This document shows, piece by piece, positions 18,196 to 27,034 of a stretch of DNA of 64,000 nucleotides (position 1 is its first letter; every line of letters starts with the position of its first letter). The stretch lies in the NCBI GenBank assembly GCA_945949085.1, contig CAMFDJ010000002.1, positions 140,747-204,746 on the forward strand, written 5' to 3'. Under the pieces are notes generated by a model. The model did no database searches. It was not told where the DNA came from and saw only the letters and a program-made list of their open reading frames with translations. A program made the position numbers and the translations under genes. Source of the DNA: an uncultured Lachnospiraceae bacterium (GTDB taxonomy: Bacteria > Bacillota > Clostridia > Lachnospirales > Lachnospiraceae).

Positions 18196-19755
18196 ATGGA
18201 AAACGAAACATATTGGAATCAGTCCTATGCGGATGATATGCAGTCGCAGGACAGACAGTCGGATCTGACATATACATGCAGAATGCAACAGGAAGGAAGC
18301 GAAGCTTCCGGAAAGAAAAAACACAATAAAAAGAAAAGAGAAAAAGGAAACGGAAAGGGGACACTGCGCAGCGCCGTGAACGGGCTGGTATTCGGAGCAT
18401 GTGCGGCACTCGTTTTTTGCGGTGTTGTGGCAATCGGTAACAAAACCTTCTTAAAGACGGATCAGTCGGCAGTGACAATGACTTCCGAAGACGCCGCAAA
18501 AACGGAAACGAATAACGATGATACATCTGTAAAGCTTGGGACAACGCAGACATCGCTTCCACAGGCATCAGCCACAGGCAGCAGCGAGGGAAGCCTGTCA
18601 ATTGCGCAGATTGTAGATAACTGTATGCCTTCTGTTGTCAGCATTACCACAAAGGGGATTGAAGAAGTGCGCAGCATGTTTGGTACGCAGCAGTATGAGA
18701 GTCAGGGAGCAGGAAGTGGCATTATCATCGGTCAGAATGATACAGAACTTCTTATTGCGACAAACAACCATGTGGTGAGCGGCGCAGAAGAAGTTTCCGT
18801 CTGCTTTGACGATTCCTCAGAGGATGCTGTGGTAGCTGCCAAGGTAAAGGGTACTGATGCGTCCAATGACCTTGCAATCGTGGCGGTGGCACTCGATGAT
18901 GTAGATACAAAGCTGCTTGATCAGATTAAGATTGCCACAATCGGTGATTCGGAGAGTCTGTCAGTCGGTGATCAGGTCGTAGCCATCGGAAATGCACTTG
19001 GTTATGGGCAGAGCGTGACGACAGGAATCGTCTCTGCACTGGATCGTGAGGTCAACATTGATCATTACACATCAAAACTGATTCAGACTGATGCGGCGAT
19101 CAATCCCGGTAATTCCGGCGGAGCGCTTCTGAACATGCAGGGCGAGCTTGTGGGTATCAATTCCGCCAAGTTTGCATCAGAACAGGTGGAAGGCATGGGA
19201 TATGCCATTCCGATTGCGACAGCAAAGCCTATTTTGGAGAATCTGATGAATCGTGAGACACGAGAGCAGGTGGCAGAGGAAGATGCCGGGTTCTTAGGTG
19301 TCAGCTGTCAGGATGTTTCGGAGGAGGCAGCGCAGTATTACGGTATTCCTACAGGTGCTTATATCGCTTCTGTGGAAGAAGGGAGCGCAGCGCAGGCTGC
19401 AGGTATCCAGAAGGGGGATATCATTACGAAATTTGACGGACTTGGCATTGGCAGTTCCTCAGAGTTGAGGAGTACGATTTCTTATTATAAACAGGGTGAG
19501 ACAGTTGAGGTTGTCTATATGCGATCCAATAATGGAGAATATCAGGAGAATACCACAAGTGTTACCTTAGCAAAGAGTGAGGCGATTGAGAAACAGAAAA
19601 ATGCCGCCGGTTCATCTGATGCGCAAATGGATCCGTCTGACGAAGAGGAATCGCAGGAACAGTTCCCAAGCGGAGGAATCAGAGACTTTTTCGAAAGATT
19701 TTACGGACAGGATGAAAACCCCACACAGGAATCGCAGAACAAACGGGGCGTGTGA
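18196..19755 (+). CDS. HtrA/DegP-like membrane-anchored serine protease
   Basis: 519 residues. A polar N-terminus rich in Lys is followed by one membrane anchor near residues 65-82 (LVFGACAALVFCGVVAIG), an acidic/Thr spacer, a trypsin-like S1C domain and a PDZ domain (about residues 365-465). The catalytic triad is His192 (TNNHVV), Asp225 (SNDLAI) and Ser307 (NPGNSGGAL). It acts in extracytoplasmic protein quality control. ATG 18196 is preferred over 18190 because GAGG at 18184 lies 8 bases from it and only 2 from the earlier ATG. The C-terminal tail is acidic and Ser/Gln rich. A terminator follows at 19791. Confidence 0.93.
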   Translation: MENETYWNQSYADDMQSQDRQSDLTYTCRMQQEGSEASGKKKHNKKKREKGNGKGTLRSAVNGLVFGACAALVFCGVVAIGNKTFLKTDQSAVTMTSEDAAKTETNNDDTSVKLGTTQTSLPQASATGSSEGSLSIAQIVDNCMPSVVSITTKGIEEVRSMFGTQQYESQGAGSGIIIGQNDTELLIATNNHVVSGAEEVSVCFDDSSEDAVVAAKVKGTDASNDLAIVAVALDDVDTKLLDQIKIATIGDSESLSVGDQVVAIGNALGYGQSVTTGIVSALDREVNIDHYTSKLIQTDAAINPGNSGGALLNMQGELVGINSAKFASEQVEGMGYAIPIATAKPILENLMNRETREQVAEEDAGFLGVSCQDVSEEAAQYYGIPTGAYIASVEEGSAAQAAGIQKGDIITKFDGLGIGSSSELRSTISYYKQGETVEVVYMRSNNGEYQENTTSVTLAKSEAIEKQKNAAGSSDAQMDPSDEEESQEQFPSGGIRDFFERFYGQDENPTQESQNKRGV

Positions 19756-19790
19756 CAAATCAGAGACAACACTTATATTTTCTGACAGAA

Positions 19791-19823
19791 AACTTCAGTC
19801 ATGTTTGGCTGAAGTTTTTCTTT
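19791..19823 (+). terminator. Intrinsic terminator after htrA
   Basis: AACTTCAG (19791-19798) pairs with CTGAAGTT (19809-19816), followed by TTTCTTT. Confidence 0.85.
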
Positions 19824-19923
19824 ACGAATCAGAGAAATGTGATTATAATGAGCGAAGCTTATGATATAATACAACAAGAACAATCAGGTATGAAAGACCG
19901 TATGATACGTAAGGGATGAGAAG

Positions 19924-21951
19924 ATGGGCAGCAAAAAAGTAGAGCAGAAAAAACATGTGACAGACCGTGTACAGATCAAAATACAGATAGAAGATGCATG
20001 TAAATGGATCTTCGGAAATGCACTGTTTTCTGTTTTTCTGATTCTGATGATTGAAATCATGGCAAGACATTCTGTCTCTGCCGGTTTCACGTTCGTATGG
20101 GATCATCCGCTTCTGGTTCTGTACAGTACATTACTGCTGGACTGTTTGTACAGTCTTGCGTTGCTCTGTCCGAAACGAAGATTTTTGTGGCTGTGCATCA
20201 CGGCTCTGTTACTCACACTGGCGACAACAAATGCCATTTTGTTGTGTTTTCGTATCACGCCGCTTGCTGCTACGGACTTAACGCTTCTTTTTTCTGTTGT
20301 GGAGATTATGGGGATTTATTTTGCAAAGTGGCAGATCATCGGTCTCATTCTCCTTGTCGCAGTGCTGGTAGCCGGGCTGGTCTTTCTGGGGATCAAAATG
20401 CCGGCCGGCAGAGTGTATCCTGCGACAGGCGCAGGAAGCATTGCAGTGCTATTTGCTGCGGCTGTACTTGTCACAGAGCTGGGAGATACATCGGGAGTTC
20501 TGCCCACGAGTTTTTCGAATCTCCCTGATGCTTATCAGGACAATGGATTTGTGTATTGCTTTTCGCGCAGCCTCCTTGACAGAGGTATCAATAAGCCCAG
20601 GCAGTATAGCGAGGAGGCGATTGACGATATTTTGGAGGCGATCAAAAGCGAGGAGACAAAGATTCCTGCGTTCTGTCCGAATGTGATATTCCTGCAGATA
20701 GAATCCTTTATTGATTTAGAGAGAATCAAAGGAGTCACGTATTCCGATCCGCCGCAGCCTATCTATTCGAGCCTGCGGAAAAGCTGTCAGACAGGATATC
20801 TGACTGTGCCGAGCGTGGGAGCGGGAACGGCAAATACAGAGTTTGAGATTATCAGTGGGATGAATCTGGATTATTTCGGCGCAGGAGAATATCCCTATAA
20901 AACCGTTTTACAGGAAAAAACCTGCGAGTCAATGGCATATAATCTGAAGGAAAACGGATATTTCTGCACAGCAATCCATAACAATACGGGCGATTTTTAT
21001 GACAGAAATGAAGTGTTTGCCAATCTTGGATTTGATGCTTTTATCTCGTCTGAATATATGAAAAACCTGACTTATAATGAAATGGGCTGGTGTCATGACA
21101 GCGTTTTGACACAGCAGATATTGAATGCGCTTGCGCAAAATGAGAAGCGGGATTTTATCTACGCCATTACCGTGCAGGACCATGGGAAATACCCAACGGA
21201 GCCTGTAGAAAACCCGCATATCAGGACAGAAGGATTTGCTCCGGATGATGAGGGCAGACAGAATGCATTTTGTTATTATGTAAACCAGTGCCATGAAACA
21301 GATGCGTTTTTGGGGTACCTGATCAGTGCGCTTGATGCTTATAGGGAGCCGGTGGTGCTTGTGATGTTTGGGGACCATCTGCCGAATCTGGAATTGTCTG
21401 AGGAAGAGTTAAGTGATGGCAATTGTTTCCAGACGGAATATGTCATCTGGGAAAACAAGGAAATGAATAAGACGAGGCGTCTTTCTATCGAAAATGAGGA
21501 TCTGTCAGCTTATCAGCTCTCTGCCTGTCTTTTGGAAAAGCTTCGTATGAATAACGGCGTGCTTACCAAGTTTCATCAGCAATACGGAAATCAGGCAGGC
21601 TATGAGGAAAATTTAAAAACCCTGCAGTATGATATGCTGTATGGCGAGCAGGAAGTGTTTGGTGGCGAAAATGGATATGAGACTGCCGATATGCAGATGG
21701 GAGTACTGCCGATTCGCATCACGCAGGTATCCGGTGTGGGCGGTTCGGTCTATGTGCAGGGAGAAAATTTTACCCAGAGCAGCACTGTTTTTCAGAATGG
21801 GAAAAGGAGAGAGACTACTTTCCTAAATGAGAATATGCTGATGGTCAGCGATGAGGAAGTATCTGAGGGTGACAGTTTTACTGTGGCGCAGACAACAGAG
21901 CTTGGTATGAAGCTGAGTGAAACAGATGCTTATATCTGGGGTGCGGATTAA
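19924..21951 (+). CDS. LtaS-like sulfatase-fold phosphoglycerol transferase
   Basis: 675 residues. Five N-terminal membrane helices (to about residue 195) precede an extracellular sulfatase-fold domain (about 245-560). NVIFLQIESF marks the metal-binding start, GAGTANTEFEIISG carries the probable nucleophile Thr, and AITVQDHGKYP and MFGDHLPNL supply metal ligands. The family polymerises glycerolphosphate or modifies envelope glycans with it. Residues about 590-675 form an extra beta-rich tail (PIRITQVSGVGGSVYVQGEN) like a TIG/IPT Ig-like domain, not part of classical LtaS. An extended -10 (TGATATAAT, 19862-19870) lies upstream. The exact product is not determinable. Confidence 0.85.
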   Translation: MGSKKVEQKKHVTDRVQIKIQIEDACKWIFGNALFSVFLILMIEIMARHSVSAGFTFVWDHPLLVLYSTLLLDCLYSLALLCPKRRFLWLCITALLLTLATTNAILLCFRITPLAATDLTLLFSVVEIMGIYFAKWQIIGLILLVAVLVAGLVFLGIKMPAGRVYPATGAGSIAVLFAAAVLVTELGDTSGVLPTSFSNLPDAYQDNGFVYCFSRSLLDRGINKPRQYSEEAIDDILEAIKSEETKIPAFCPNVIFLQIESFIDLERIKGVTYSDPPQPIYSSLRKSCQTGYLTVPSVGAGTANTEFEIISGMNLDYFGAGEYPYKTVLQEKTCESMAYNLKENGYFCTAIHNNTGDFYDRNEVFANLGFDAFISSEYMKNLTYNEMGWCHDSVLTQQILNALAQNEKRDFIYAITVQDHGKYPTEPVENPHIRTEGFAPDDEGRQNAFCYYVNQCHETDAFLGYLISALDAYREPVVLVMFGDHLPNLELSEEELSDGNCFQTEYVIWENKEMNKTRRLSIENEDLSAYQLSACLLEKLRMNNGVLTKFHQQYGNQAGYEENLKTLQYDMLYGEQEVFGGENGYETADMQMGVLPIRITQVSGVGGSVYVQGENFTQSSTVFQNGKRRETTFLNENMLMVSDEEVSEGDSFTVAQTTELGMKLSETDAYIWGAD

Positions 21952-21970
21952 AACCATGAGGAATGCGCAC

Positions 21971-21999
21971 TTGATTTTTGGCATATATGATTCTATACT
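21971..21999 (+). promoter_or_regulatory. argJ promoter
   Basis: TTGATT at 21971-21976 and TATACT at 21994-21999, spacer 17 bp, 65 bp before the argJ ATG. No clear ARG box recognised. Confidence 0.7.
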
Positions 22000-22064
22000 G
22001 GATACATGTCATTTTCGCGGCTGCCCGGCAGAAAACGGGCGGCTTTGATAGAGGAGGAAAACAA

Positions 22065-23309
22065 ATGCAGATTACAACAGAAGAAGGATTTGAACTGATA
22101 GAAGGCGGTGTCTGCTGTGCGCAGGGATTTATGGCGGCAGGACTGAATTGCGGCATCAATCCGGACAAAAACAAGAACGATCTGTGCCTGATTTACAGCG
22201 ATACGCCGTGTAGTGCAGCTGCGGTTTATACCCTGAATAAAGTCAAAGGTGCACCGATCCTGGTGACAAAGCAGCATCTTTTGGCAACAGGCGGCATGGC
22301 AAGAGCCGTGATTGCCAATTCCAAGAACGCCAATACCTGTAATGCGGACGGTGAGGAAAAGGCGCAGAAAATGTGTGAGCTGGCAGCAGAGCAGCTTGGC
22401 ATTTCGGCTGATGAAGTGATTGTTGCATCTACAGGTGTCATTGGTCAGCCGCTTCCGATTGAACCGGTGGAGGCGCATATCGGTGAGCTTGTCGGGAAAC
22501 TTTCAAGGGAAGGACACAGCGATGCTGCAACAGCGATCATGACGACAGATACTTTTGCAAAGGAGATTGCGGTTTCTTTTGAGATTGGCGATGTGCTCTG
22601 TTGTATCGGCGGTATGGCGAAGGGAAGCGGTATGATTCATCCGAATATGGCGACCACGCTCAATTTTGTCACAACGGACGCGGCGATTGCACCGGAGCTT
22701 GTACAGAAGGCACTCAGTGAGATCGTCAAAGTGACCTATAACTGCCTGAGCATTGACGGAGATACCTCGACAAACGATATGGTATGTATTCTGGCAAACG
22801 GACAGGCCGGTAATGAGATGATAGACTCCGAGGACGAAAAGTACGAGATCTTCAAAAAAGCACTTTACATTGTGCTGATGAATATGACCAAGATGCTGGC
22901 AGCAGACGGTGAGGGAGCGACAAAGCTGCTCGAGTGTATGGTGAGCGAGGCGCATGATCTGGATACCGCGATCACAGTAGCCAAAAGCGTCATCCGTTCT
23001 CCGCTCTTGAAATGTGCCATGTTTGGGGAGGATGCCAACTGGGGACGGGTACTCTGTGCCATCGGTTATGCGGACGCAGAGTTTGATATTTCCAAGGTTG
23101 ACGTGGATCTGGCATCGGCAGAGGGCGTACTTCCGGTCTGCAGGAATGGTGCGGGAGTGGAATTCTCCGAAGAATTTGCCAAGAAGGTGCTGGCAGAGGA
23201 TACCATCTTTATCAATATCTGTCTGCATGAAGGAGACGTAACTGCAAAGGCATGGGGCTGTGATCTGACCTATGATTATGTGAAGATCAACGGCGATTAT
23301 CGTTCCTAA
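22065..23309 (+). CDS. argJ: Bifunctional ornithine acetyltransferase / N-acetylglutamate synthase
   Basis: 414 residues. Transfers acetyl from N-acetylornithine to glutamate in the arginine cycle. The precursor self-cleaves at the conserved site in KGSGMIHPNMATTLNF, the Thr after MA becoming the nucleophile; GDTSTNDM and the C-terminal DLTYDYVKINGDYRS are intact. ATG 22065 follows GAGGAGGAAAACAA; the upstream in-frame ATG at 21978 lies within the promoter. It stands alone: no other arginine genes are in the window. Confidence 0.96.
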   Translation: MQITTEEGFELIEGGVCCAQGFMAAGLNCGINPDKNKNDLCLIYSDTPCSAAAVYTLNKVKGAPILVTKQHLLATGGMARAVIANSKNANTCNADGEEKAQKMCELAAEQLGISADEVIVASTGVIGQPLPIEPVEAHIGELVGKLSREGHSDAATAIMTTDTFAKEIAVSFEIGDVLCCIGGMAKGSGMIHPNMATTLNFVTTDAAIAPELVQKALSEIVKVTYNCLSIDGDTSTNDMVCILANGQAGNEMIDSEDEKYEIFKKALYIVLMNMTKMLAADGEGATKLLECMVSEAHDLDTAITVAKSVIRSPLLKCAMFGEDANWGRVLCAIGYADAEFDISKVDVDLASAEGVLPVCRNGAGVEFSEEFAKKVLAEDTIFINICLHEGDVTAKAWGCDLTYDYVKINGDYRS

Positions 23310-23366
23310 GCAATGATTCCTGCGCAATTGATACGATAAGAATTCATAAGAAATAGTGAAGAAAGA

Positions 23367-23400
23367 GGAGGCAGTCTTGACGGAGCCCCCTTTTTCTTTT
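23367..23400 (+). terminator. Probable terminator after argJ
   Basis: GGAGGC (23367-23372) and GCCCCC (23385-23390) form a short GC-rich stem with one mismatch, then TTTTTCTTTT. Confidence 0.65.
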
Positions 23401-23406
23401 ATGCTG

Positions 23407-23467
23407 AGTGTATTAAGCGATATAGTACACTTGCCGTTTGCCGGAGCGTGCGAAACAAAGCAAACGG
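23407..23467. promoter_or_regulatory. Dyad and hairpin upstream of the GntR gene
   Basis: AGTGTA (23407-23412) and TACACT (23426-23431) form an operator-like dyad around TATAGT, and a hairpin CCGTTTGC/GCAAACGG (23434-23441, 23460-23467) follows at once. YtrA-type GntR proteins often bind AGTGTA-like dyads, so this could be the site of autoregulation; that is inference. Confidence 0.5.
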
Positions 23468-23532
23468 AAATATGGGTGTGGACACAAGTAAGTAGACAGT
23501 GATTACATATTTGTATGGAAGAGGAATCACAT

Positions 23533-23910
23533 ATGGCAATGGATATGCTGAGCTGTAAACCGATTTATGAACAAATATATGACAGGATCAAGCTCCTGAT
23601 CTTAAGCAATGCAATTGCGGCGGACGAGCAGATACCCTCTGTGCGCAGTATGGCGATTGAGCTTTCCGTCAATCCAAATACCGTGCAGAAGGCATATACG
23701 ATGCTCGAGGAGGATGGACTTGTGTATGTGGTGAAGGGATGTGGAAATTTTGCCAGCGGAGGCGAAAAAATCACGCAGCTCAAACGTACCTTTATTAGGG
23801 ATAAGGTAAAATTGCTTTACGAGGAAGCACGGCAGTATGGAATCGGGCAGGAGGAACTGCTTGAGATGCTGCGCGAAATGAAGGATGAGAAAGACAAAGG
23901 AGGAATCTAA
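23533..23910 (+). CDS. GntR-family regulator, YtrA type
   Basis: 125 residues: a winged HTH (PIYEQIYDRIKLLILSNAIA, EQIPSVRSMAIELSVNPNTVQKAY, EEDGLVYVVKGCGNF) plus a short C-terminal dimerisation helix. This compact form is the YtrA subfamily, which normally represses a linked ABC transporter operon. ATG 23533 has AGAGGAA 8 bases upstream; ATG 23515 has none. The ATPase gene follows after 4 bases, so the regulator is the first gene of its own target operon. Confidence 0.88.
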   Translation: MAMDMLSCKPIYEQIYDRIKLLILSNAIAADEQIPSVRSMAIELSVNPNTVQKAYTMLEEDGLVYVVKGCGNFASGGEKITQLKRTFIRDKVKLLYEEARQYGIGQEELLEMLREMKDEKDKGGI

Positions 23911-23914
23911 GCAA

Positions 23915-24820
23915 ATGATTGAAGTAACAGACGTTTCGAAATCATTTGATCAGATAAAAGCAGTTGATCACGTGAGTGTCACGATCAAAGAGGGGCAGGT
24001 GTTTGGACTGATCGGCACGAACGGCGCAGGCAAGAGTACGACTATGCGCATGATGGCAGGGGTTATCAAACCGGATGAGGGAGATGTGACAGTGGATGAC
24101 CTTTCTGTTTACAGATATGCAAAGGCCAGAGAAAACTTGTTTTTTATAGCAGATGAGCCGTATTTTTTCAGAAATGCAACGGCCTATAGTATGATGCAGT
24201 ATTACAGAAGCGTGTTTACGCAGTTTGATACAGATATGTGTGAGAGATATCTGGAGAGCTTTGGGCTGCCCGGGACGCGTAAAGTGGCTACCTTTTCCAA
24301 GGGTATGAAGAAGCAGCTGATCATGCTGCTCGGTCTTTGCGCAAACACGAAATATCTGTTGTGTGATGAGACGTTTGACGGACTCGATCCTGTGATGCGG
24401 CAGGGAATCAAATCCCTTTTGGCGCAGCAGATGGATGAGCGGGGCTTAACAACGATCATCGCTTCGCACAATCTGCGGGAGCTTGAGGATATCTGTGATC
24501 ATGTAGGTCTTTTACACAGGGGCGGTGTATTGCTGTCCAAGGATCTTTTGGAGATGAAATGTAATATCCAGAAGATCCAGTGCGTATTCAAGACGGAGAC
24601 GGATGCGCTTGTCGGGCAGCAGAATCTTCAGATCGTGCATAAGGAAAAAAGAGGTTCCCTTTATACGCTTACTGTCAGAGGAAAGAAGGAAGAAATCATT
24701 GCACATTTCTCAAAAATCAACACGGTCTTTTTTGAGGTACTGCCTCTGTCATTAGAGGAGATCTTTATCAGCGAAACGGAGGTGGCAGGTTATGATGTCA
24801 AAAAACTCATTCTGGGTTAG
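23915..24820 (+). CDS. ABC transporter ATP-binding protein
   Basis: 301 residues. Walker A GTNGAGKST near residue 37, signature FSKGMKKQ (a degenerate LSGGQ), Walker B LLCDETFDGLD and the switch His in IIASHN are visible. The signature deviation is common in YtrB-type ATPases. GGAGG lies 11 bases before ATG 23915. Overlaps the permease gene by 29 bases. With the permease it forms an ABC system of the YtrB/YtrC kind, perhaps for envelope stress or peptide response; the substrate is unknown. Confidence 0.9.
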   Translation: MIEVTDVSKSFDQIKAVDHVSVTIKEGQVFGLIGTNGAGKSTTMRMMAGVIKPDEGDVTVDDLSVYRYAKARENLFFIADEPYFFRNATAYSMMQYYRSVFTQFDTDMCERYLESFGLPGTRKVATFSKGMKKQLIMLLGLCANTKYLLCDETFDGLDPVMRQGIKSLLAQQMDERGLTTIIASHNLRELEDICDHVGLLHRGGVLLSKDLLEMKCNIQKIQCVFKTETDALVGQQNLQIVHKEKRGSLYTLTVRGKKEEIIAHFSKINTVFFEVLPLSLEEIFISETEVAGYDVKKLILG

Positions 24821-26870
24821 ACTCAGGGAAAACGGACGCAGAAGATACTGGGTATGGATTCTTTGTTTTCTGGCATTTCTGATCGCAATGCCACTTCGGA
24901 TGCTGACTACCATAAATGGCAGACTTGCCTATAGACAATGGATGGAAAAAGAAGAGTTTGCACAATATATGATAAGAACCACGGAGCAGCTGTTTCTGCC
25001 GGATACAGTCATGATCGCTTTGCTCTGCGCGGGTGCCATTCTCTGCGGATTACAGGGTTTTTCCTATCTGTACCAGCGCGTCAAAGTTGATATGTATCAC
25101 AGTCAGCCGGTGAAAAAAAATGTCAGGTTCCTGGCAATCTATTGTAACGGCGCTTTATATTTTGTTCTGCCGTATCTTGTCAATTTGTTACTACAGTTTG
25201 GCATTGCGGCGTACTATCAGTATCTGACAAAGGAAATGCTTCTGGCGTCGCTTGTGTCGGCGGCATTTGTGATCATTGCCTTTCTGGCAATTTATCATAC
25301 GGTCATTCTGGTTGTGACACTGACCGGCAACTACTTGAGCTTTTCTCTGGGAATCGGGGCGTTCCTTGGAATTGAATGGGGATTGAGGCAGCTCATCTGC
25401 CTATATTCTGCTACTTATTTCCAGACCTACTCTTCAAAAAGTGAGAATGCGATCAAGACACCGATTTTCAGTGTGGCGGCCATCTTTTTGCAGGCTGTCC
25501 GCAATGTCAGGCTTTATACCGGAAGACTTTCCGCCGGCTGGGTAGCCGGGCAGATGGGCAGTTATATGGTAAAAATTATCGTGATCGGTATCGTGACATT
25601 TTTCCTCGCCCTTCTGGTCTATCACCTCAGAGCGGAGGAAAATTGCGGCAAGGCGCTTGTCTTTCGCTGGATGCGTCCTGTCACCAAGCTGGTGGCTGTT
25701 GTTTTTACGGCGCTGACAGCCGGATGGATCATGAGTAGTCTGACAGATAAAAATCTGGTACTGACTATTGTTGCGCTTGTGGGAAGTGGCATTTTTGCGC
25801 ACTGCATTTTACAGATCATCTTCGATCTGCATTTTAAGGCAATCCTTGGCAGATGGTGGGAGCTTTTGTTTGGACTTATGGTAGCCTTTGGTATCTTTGC
25901 AGGCTTCCAGTGGGATATCACTGGCTTTGATACGCGGATTCCCGCGCAGGACAAAGTGGAATCGGTTGGTATTTTGTTAAATGCACAGGAAATGGATATG
26001 GGATACGAGGGCAGAGACTATTACACAGATCACATGTTCCTTGAGGATTATTCGCTGATCGAGAAGCTGGTGGCGGCCGATTATATCCACCAGACGGGAG
26101 AAAGGATAGATAATCTGCGTGAGAGCAGTTACAGCTCACTTACCATGCTGTATCGCATGAAGAACGGCAGTCAGAAATACCGCACCTACTATATTGATAT
26201 GGCATCACAGGCGGAGCTGATGCAGCAGATCATGTCGAGTGAGGCATATAAAAAGGGTGTTTTCCCGGTATTTGAGGAGGATTATCTGCAGCAGAAGAAA
26301 AATGTGGAGATACGTTTGGACTCCTATCTGGCAAACTGGGGAGAAATTACATCTGATGTGGCTCCACAGCTTGTAGAAGCACTCAGAAAGGATCTGGAGC
26401 GCTATGATTATGAGACAGTCAGTAATGCGCATATGATCGGCACACTTCAGATCGGCGCCAAATATGATCCTGCGCTTGGCACGCATCAATTGGCGACTGA
26501 TTACTATGCCCTCTTCGATACGTATGAGAATACGCTGGCTTTTTTGGAAGAAAACGGTTACATTGATCTGTCGATGGATATGACAGACAGAATGGTCAGA
26601 GTGACAGTCTCTTATTATGAAGGGGAAGAAACTTCGCCCGATCAGCAGTACTATGAAGAAACCTACAGTGATCCGGAGATGATCCGGCAGATCTGTGAGT
26701 CGTGTGAGAATACCACCTACGGATACTGGTGGCGCGATCAATCGCAGTATGTGGACGGTGTTTATGTGAATGGTTATTTAAATAACGGTTCCTACATTGA
26801 TTTTAGACTGAAGAAGGGCAGCAAGCTGCCGGAGCAGGTGGCGAAAGCAATCCATTTTGTGCAGGAATAA
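24792..26870 (+). CDS. ABC transporter permease with large extracytoplasmic domain
   Basis: 692 residues. Two groups of membrane helices (about residues 15-75 and 105-390) are followed by a soluble region of about 300 residues rich in Tyr, Asp and Glu. The N-terminal half resembles ABC-2 type permeases that pair with YtrA-regulated ATPases. Start ATG 24792 (or 24795) lies inside the end of the ATPase gene with GGTGGCAGG upstream, so translation is coupled. I do not recognise the C-terminal region. Last gene of the operon. Confidence 0.78.
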   Translation: MMSKNSFWVRLRENGRRRYWVWILCFLAFLIAMPLRMLTTINGRLAYRQWMEKEEFAQYMIRTTEQLFLPDTVMIALLCAGAILCGLQGFSYLYQRVKVDMYHSQPVKKNVRFLAIYCNGALYFVLPYLVNLLLQFGIAAYYQYLTKEMLLASLVSAAFVIIAFLAIYHTVILVVTLTGNYLSFSLGIGAFLGIEWGLRQLICLYSATYFQTYSSKSENAIKTPIFSVAAIFLQAVRNVRLYTGRLSAGWVAGQMGSYMVKIIVIGIVTFFLALLVYHLRAEENCGKALVFRWMRPVTKLVAVVFTALTAGWIMSSLTDKNLVLTIVALVGSGIFAHCILQIIFDLHFKAILGRWWELLFGLMVAFGIFAGFQWDITGFDTRIPAQDKVESVGILLNAQEMDMGYEGRDYYTDHMFLEDYSLIEKLVAADYIHQTGERIDNLRESSYSSLTMLYRMKNGSQKYRTYYIDMASQAELMQQIMSSEAYKKGVFPVFEEDYLQQKKNVEIRLDSYLANWGEITSDVAPQLVEALRKDLERYDYETVSNAHMIGTLQIGAKYDPALGTHQLATDYYALFDTYENTLAFLEENGYIDLSMDMTDRMVRVTVSYYEGEETSPDQQYYEETYSDPEMIRQICESCENTTYGYWWRDQSQYVDGVYVNGYLNNGSYIDFRLKKGSKLPEQVAKAIHFVQE

Positions 26871-26933
26871 GCAGACATGTATACATGACACATAACAGAT
26901 GGAAAGTTTTAGAAAATGTTAATGATTGTTGCA

Positions 26934-26962
26934 TTGACACTGAAAAAAATGAGGCATACAAT
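26934..26962 (+). promoter_or_regulatory. Strong promoter of the ABC exporter pair
   Basis: TTGACA (26934-26939) and TACAAT (26957-26962), spacer 17 bp. A terminator hairpin begins only 17 bp downstream of the -10. Confidence 0.75.
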
Positions 26963-26978
26963 AACAAGGAAAACAGGG

Positions 26979-27007
26979 CGGGGCAAAATGTTGCCCCGTT
27001 TTGTTTG
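26979..27007 (+). terminator. Terminator/attenuator in front of the exporter genes
   Basis: CGGGGCAA (26979-26986) pairs perfectly with TTGCCCCG (26991-26998), then TTTTGTTTG. It lies downstream of the promoter at 26934, so it would also act on transcripts of the exporter genes. Confidence 0.8.
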
Positions 27008-27034
27008 TAAGAGATTAAAGTAAGGAGACAGGCT

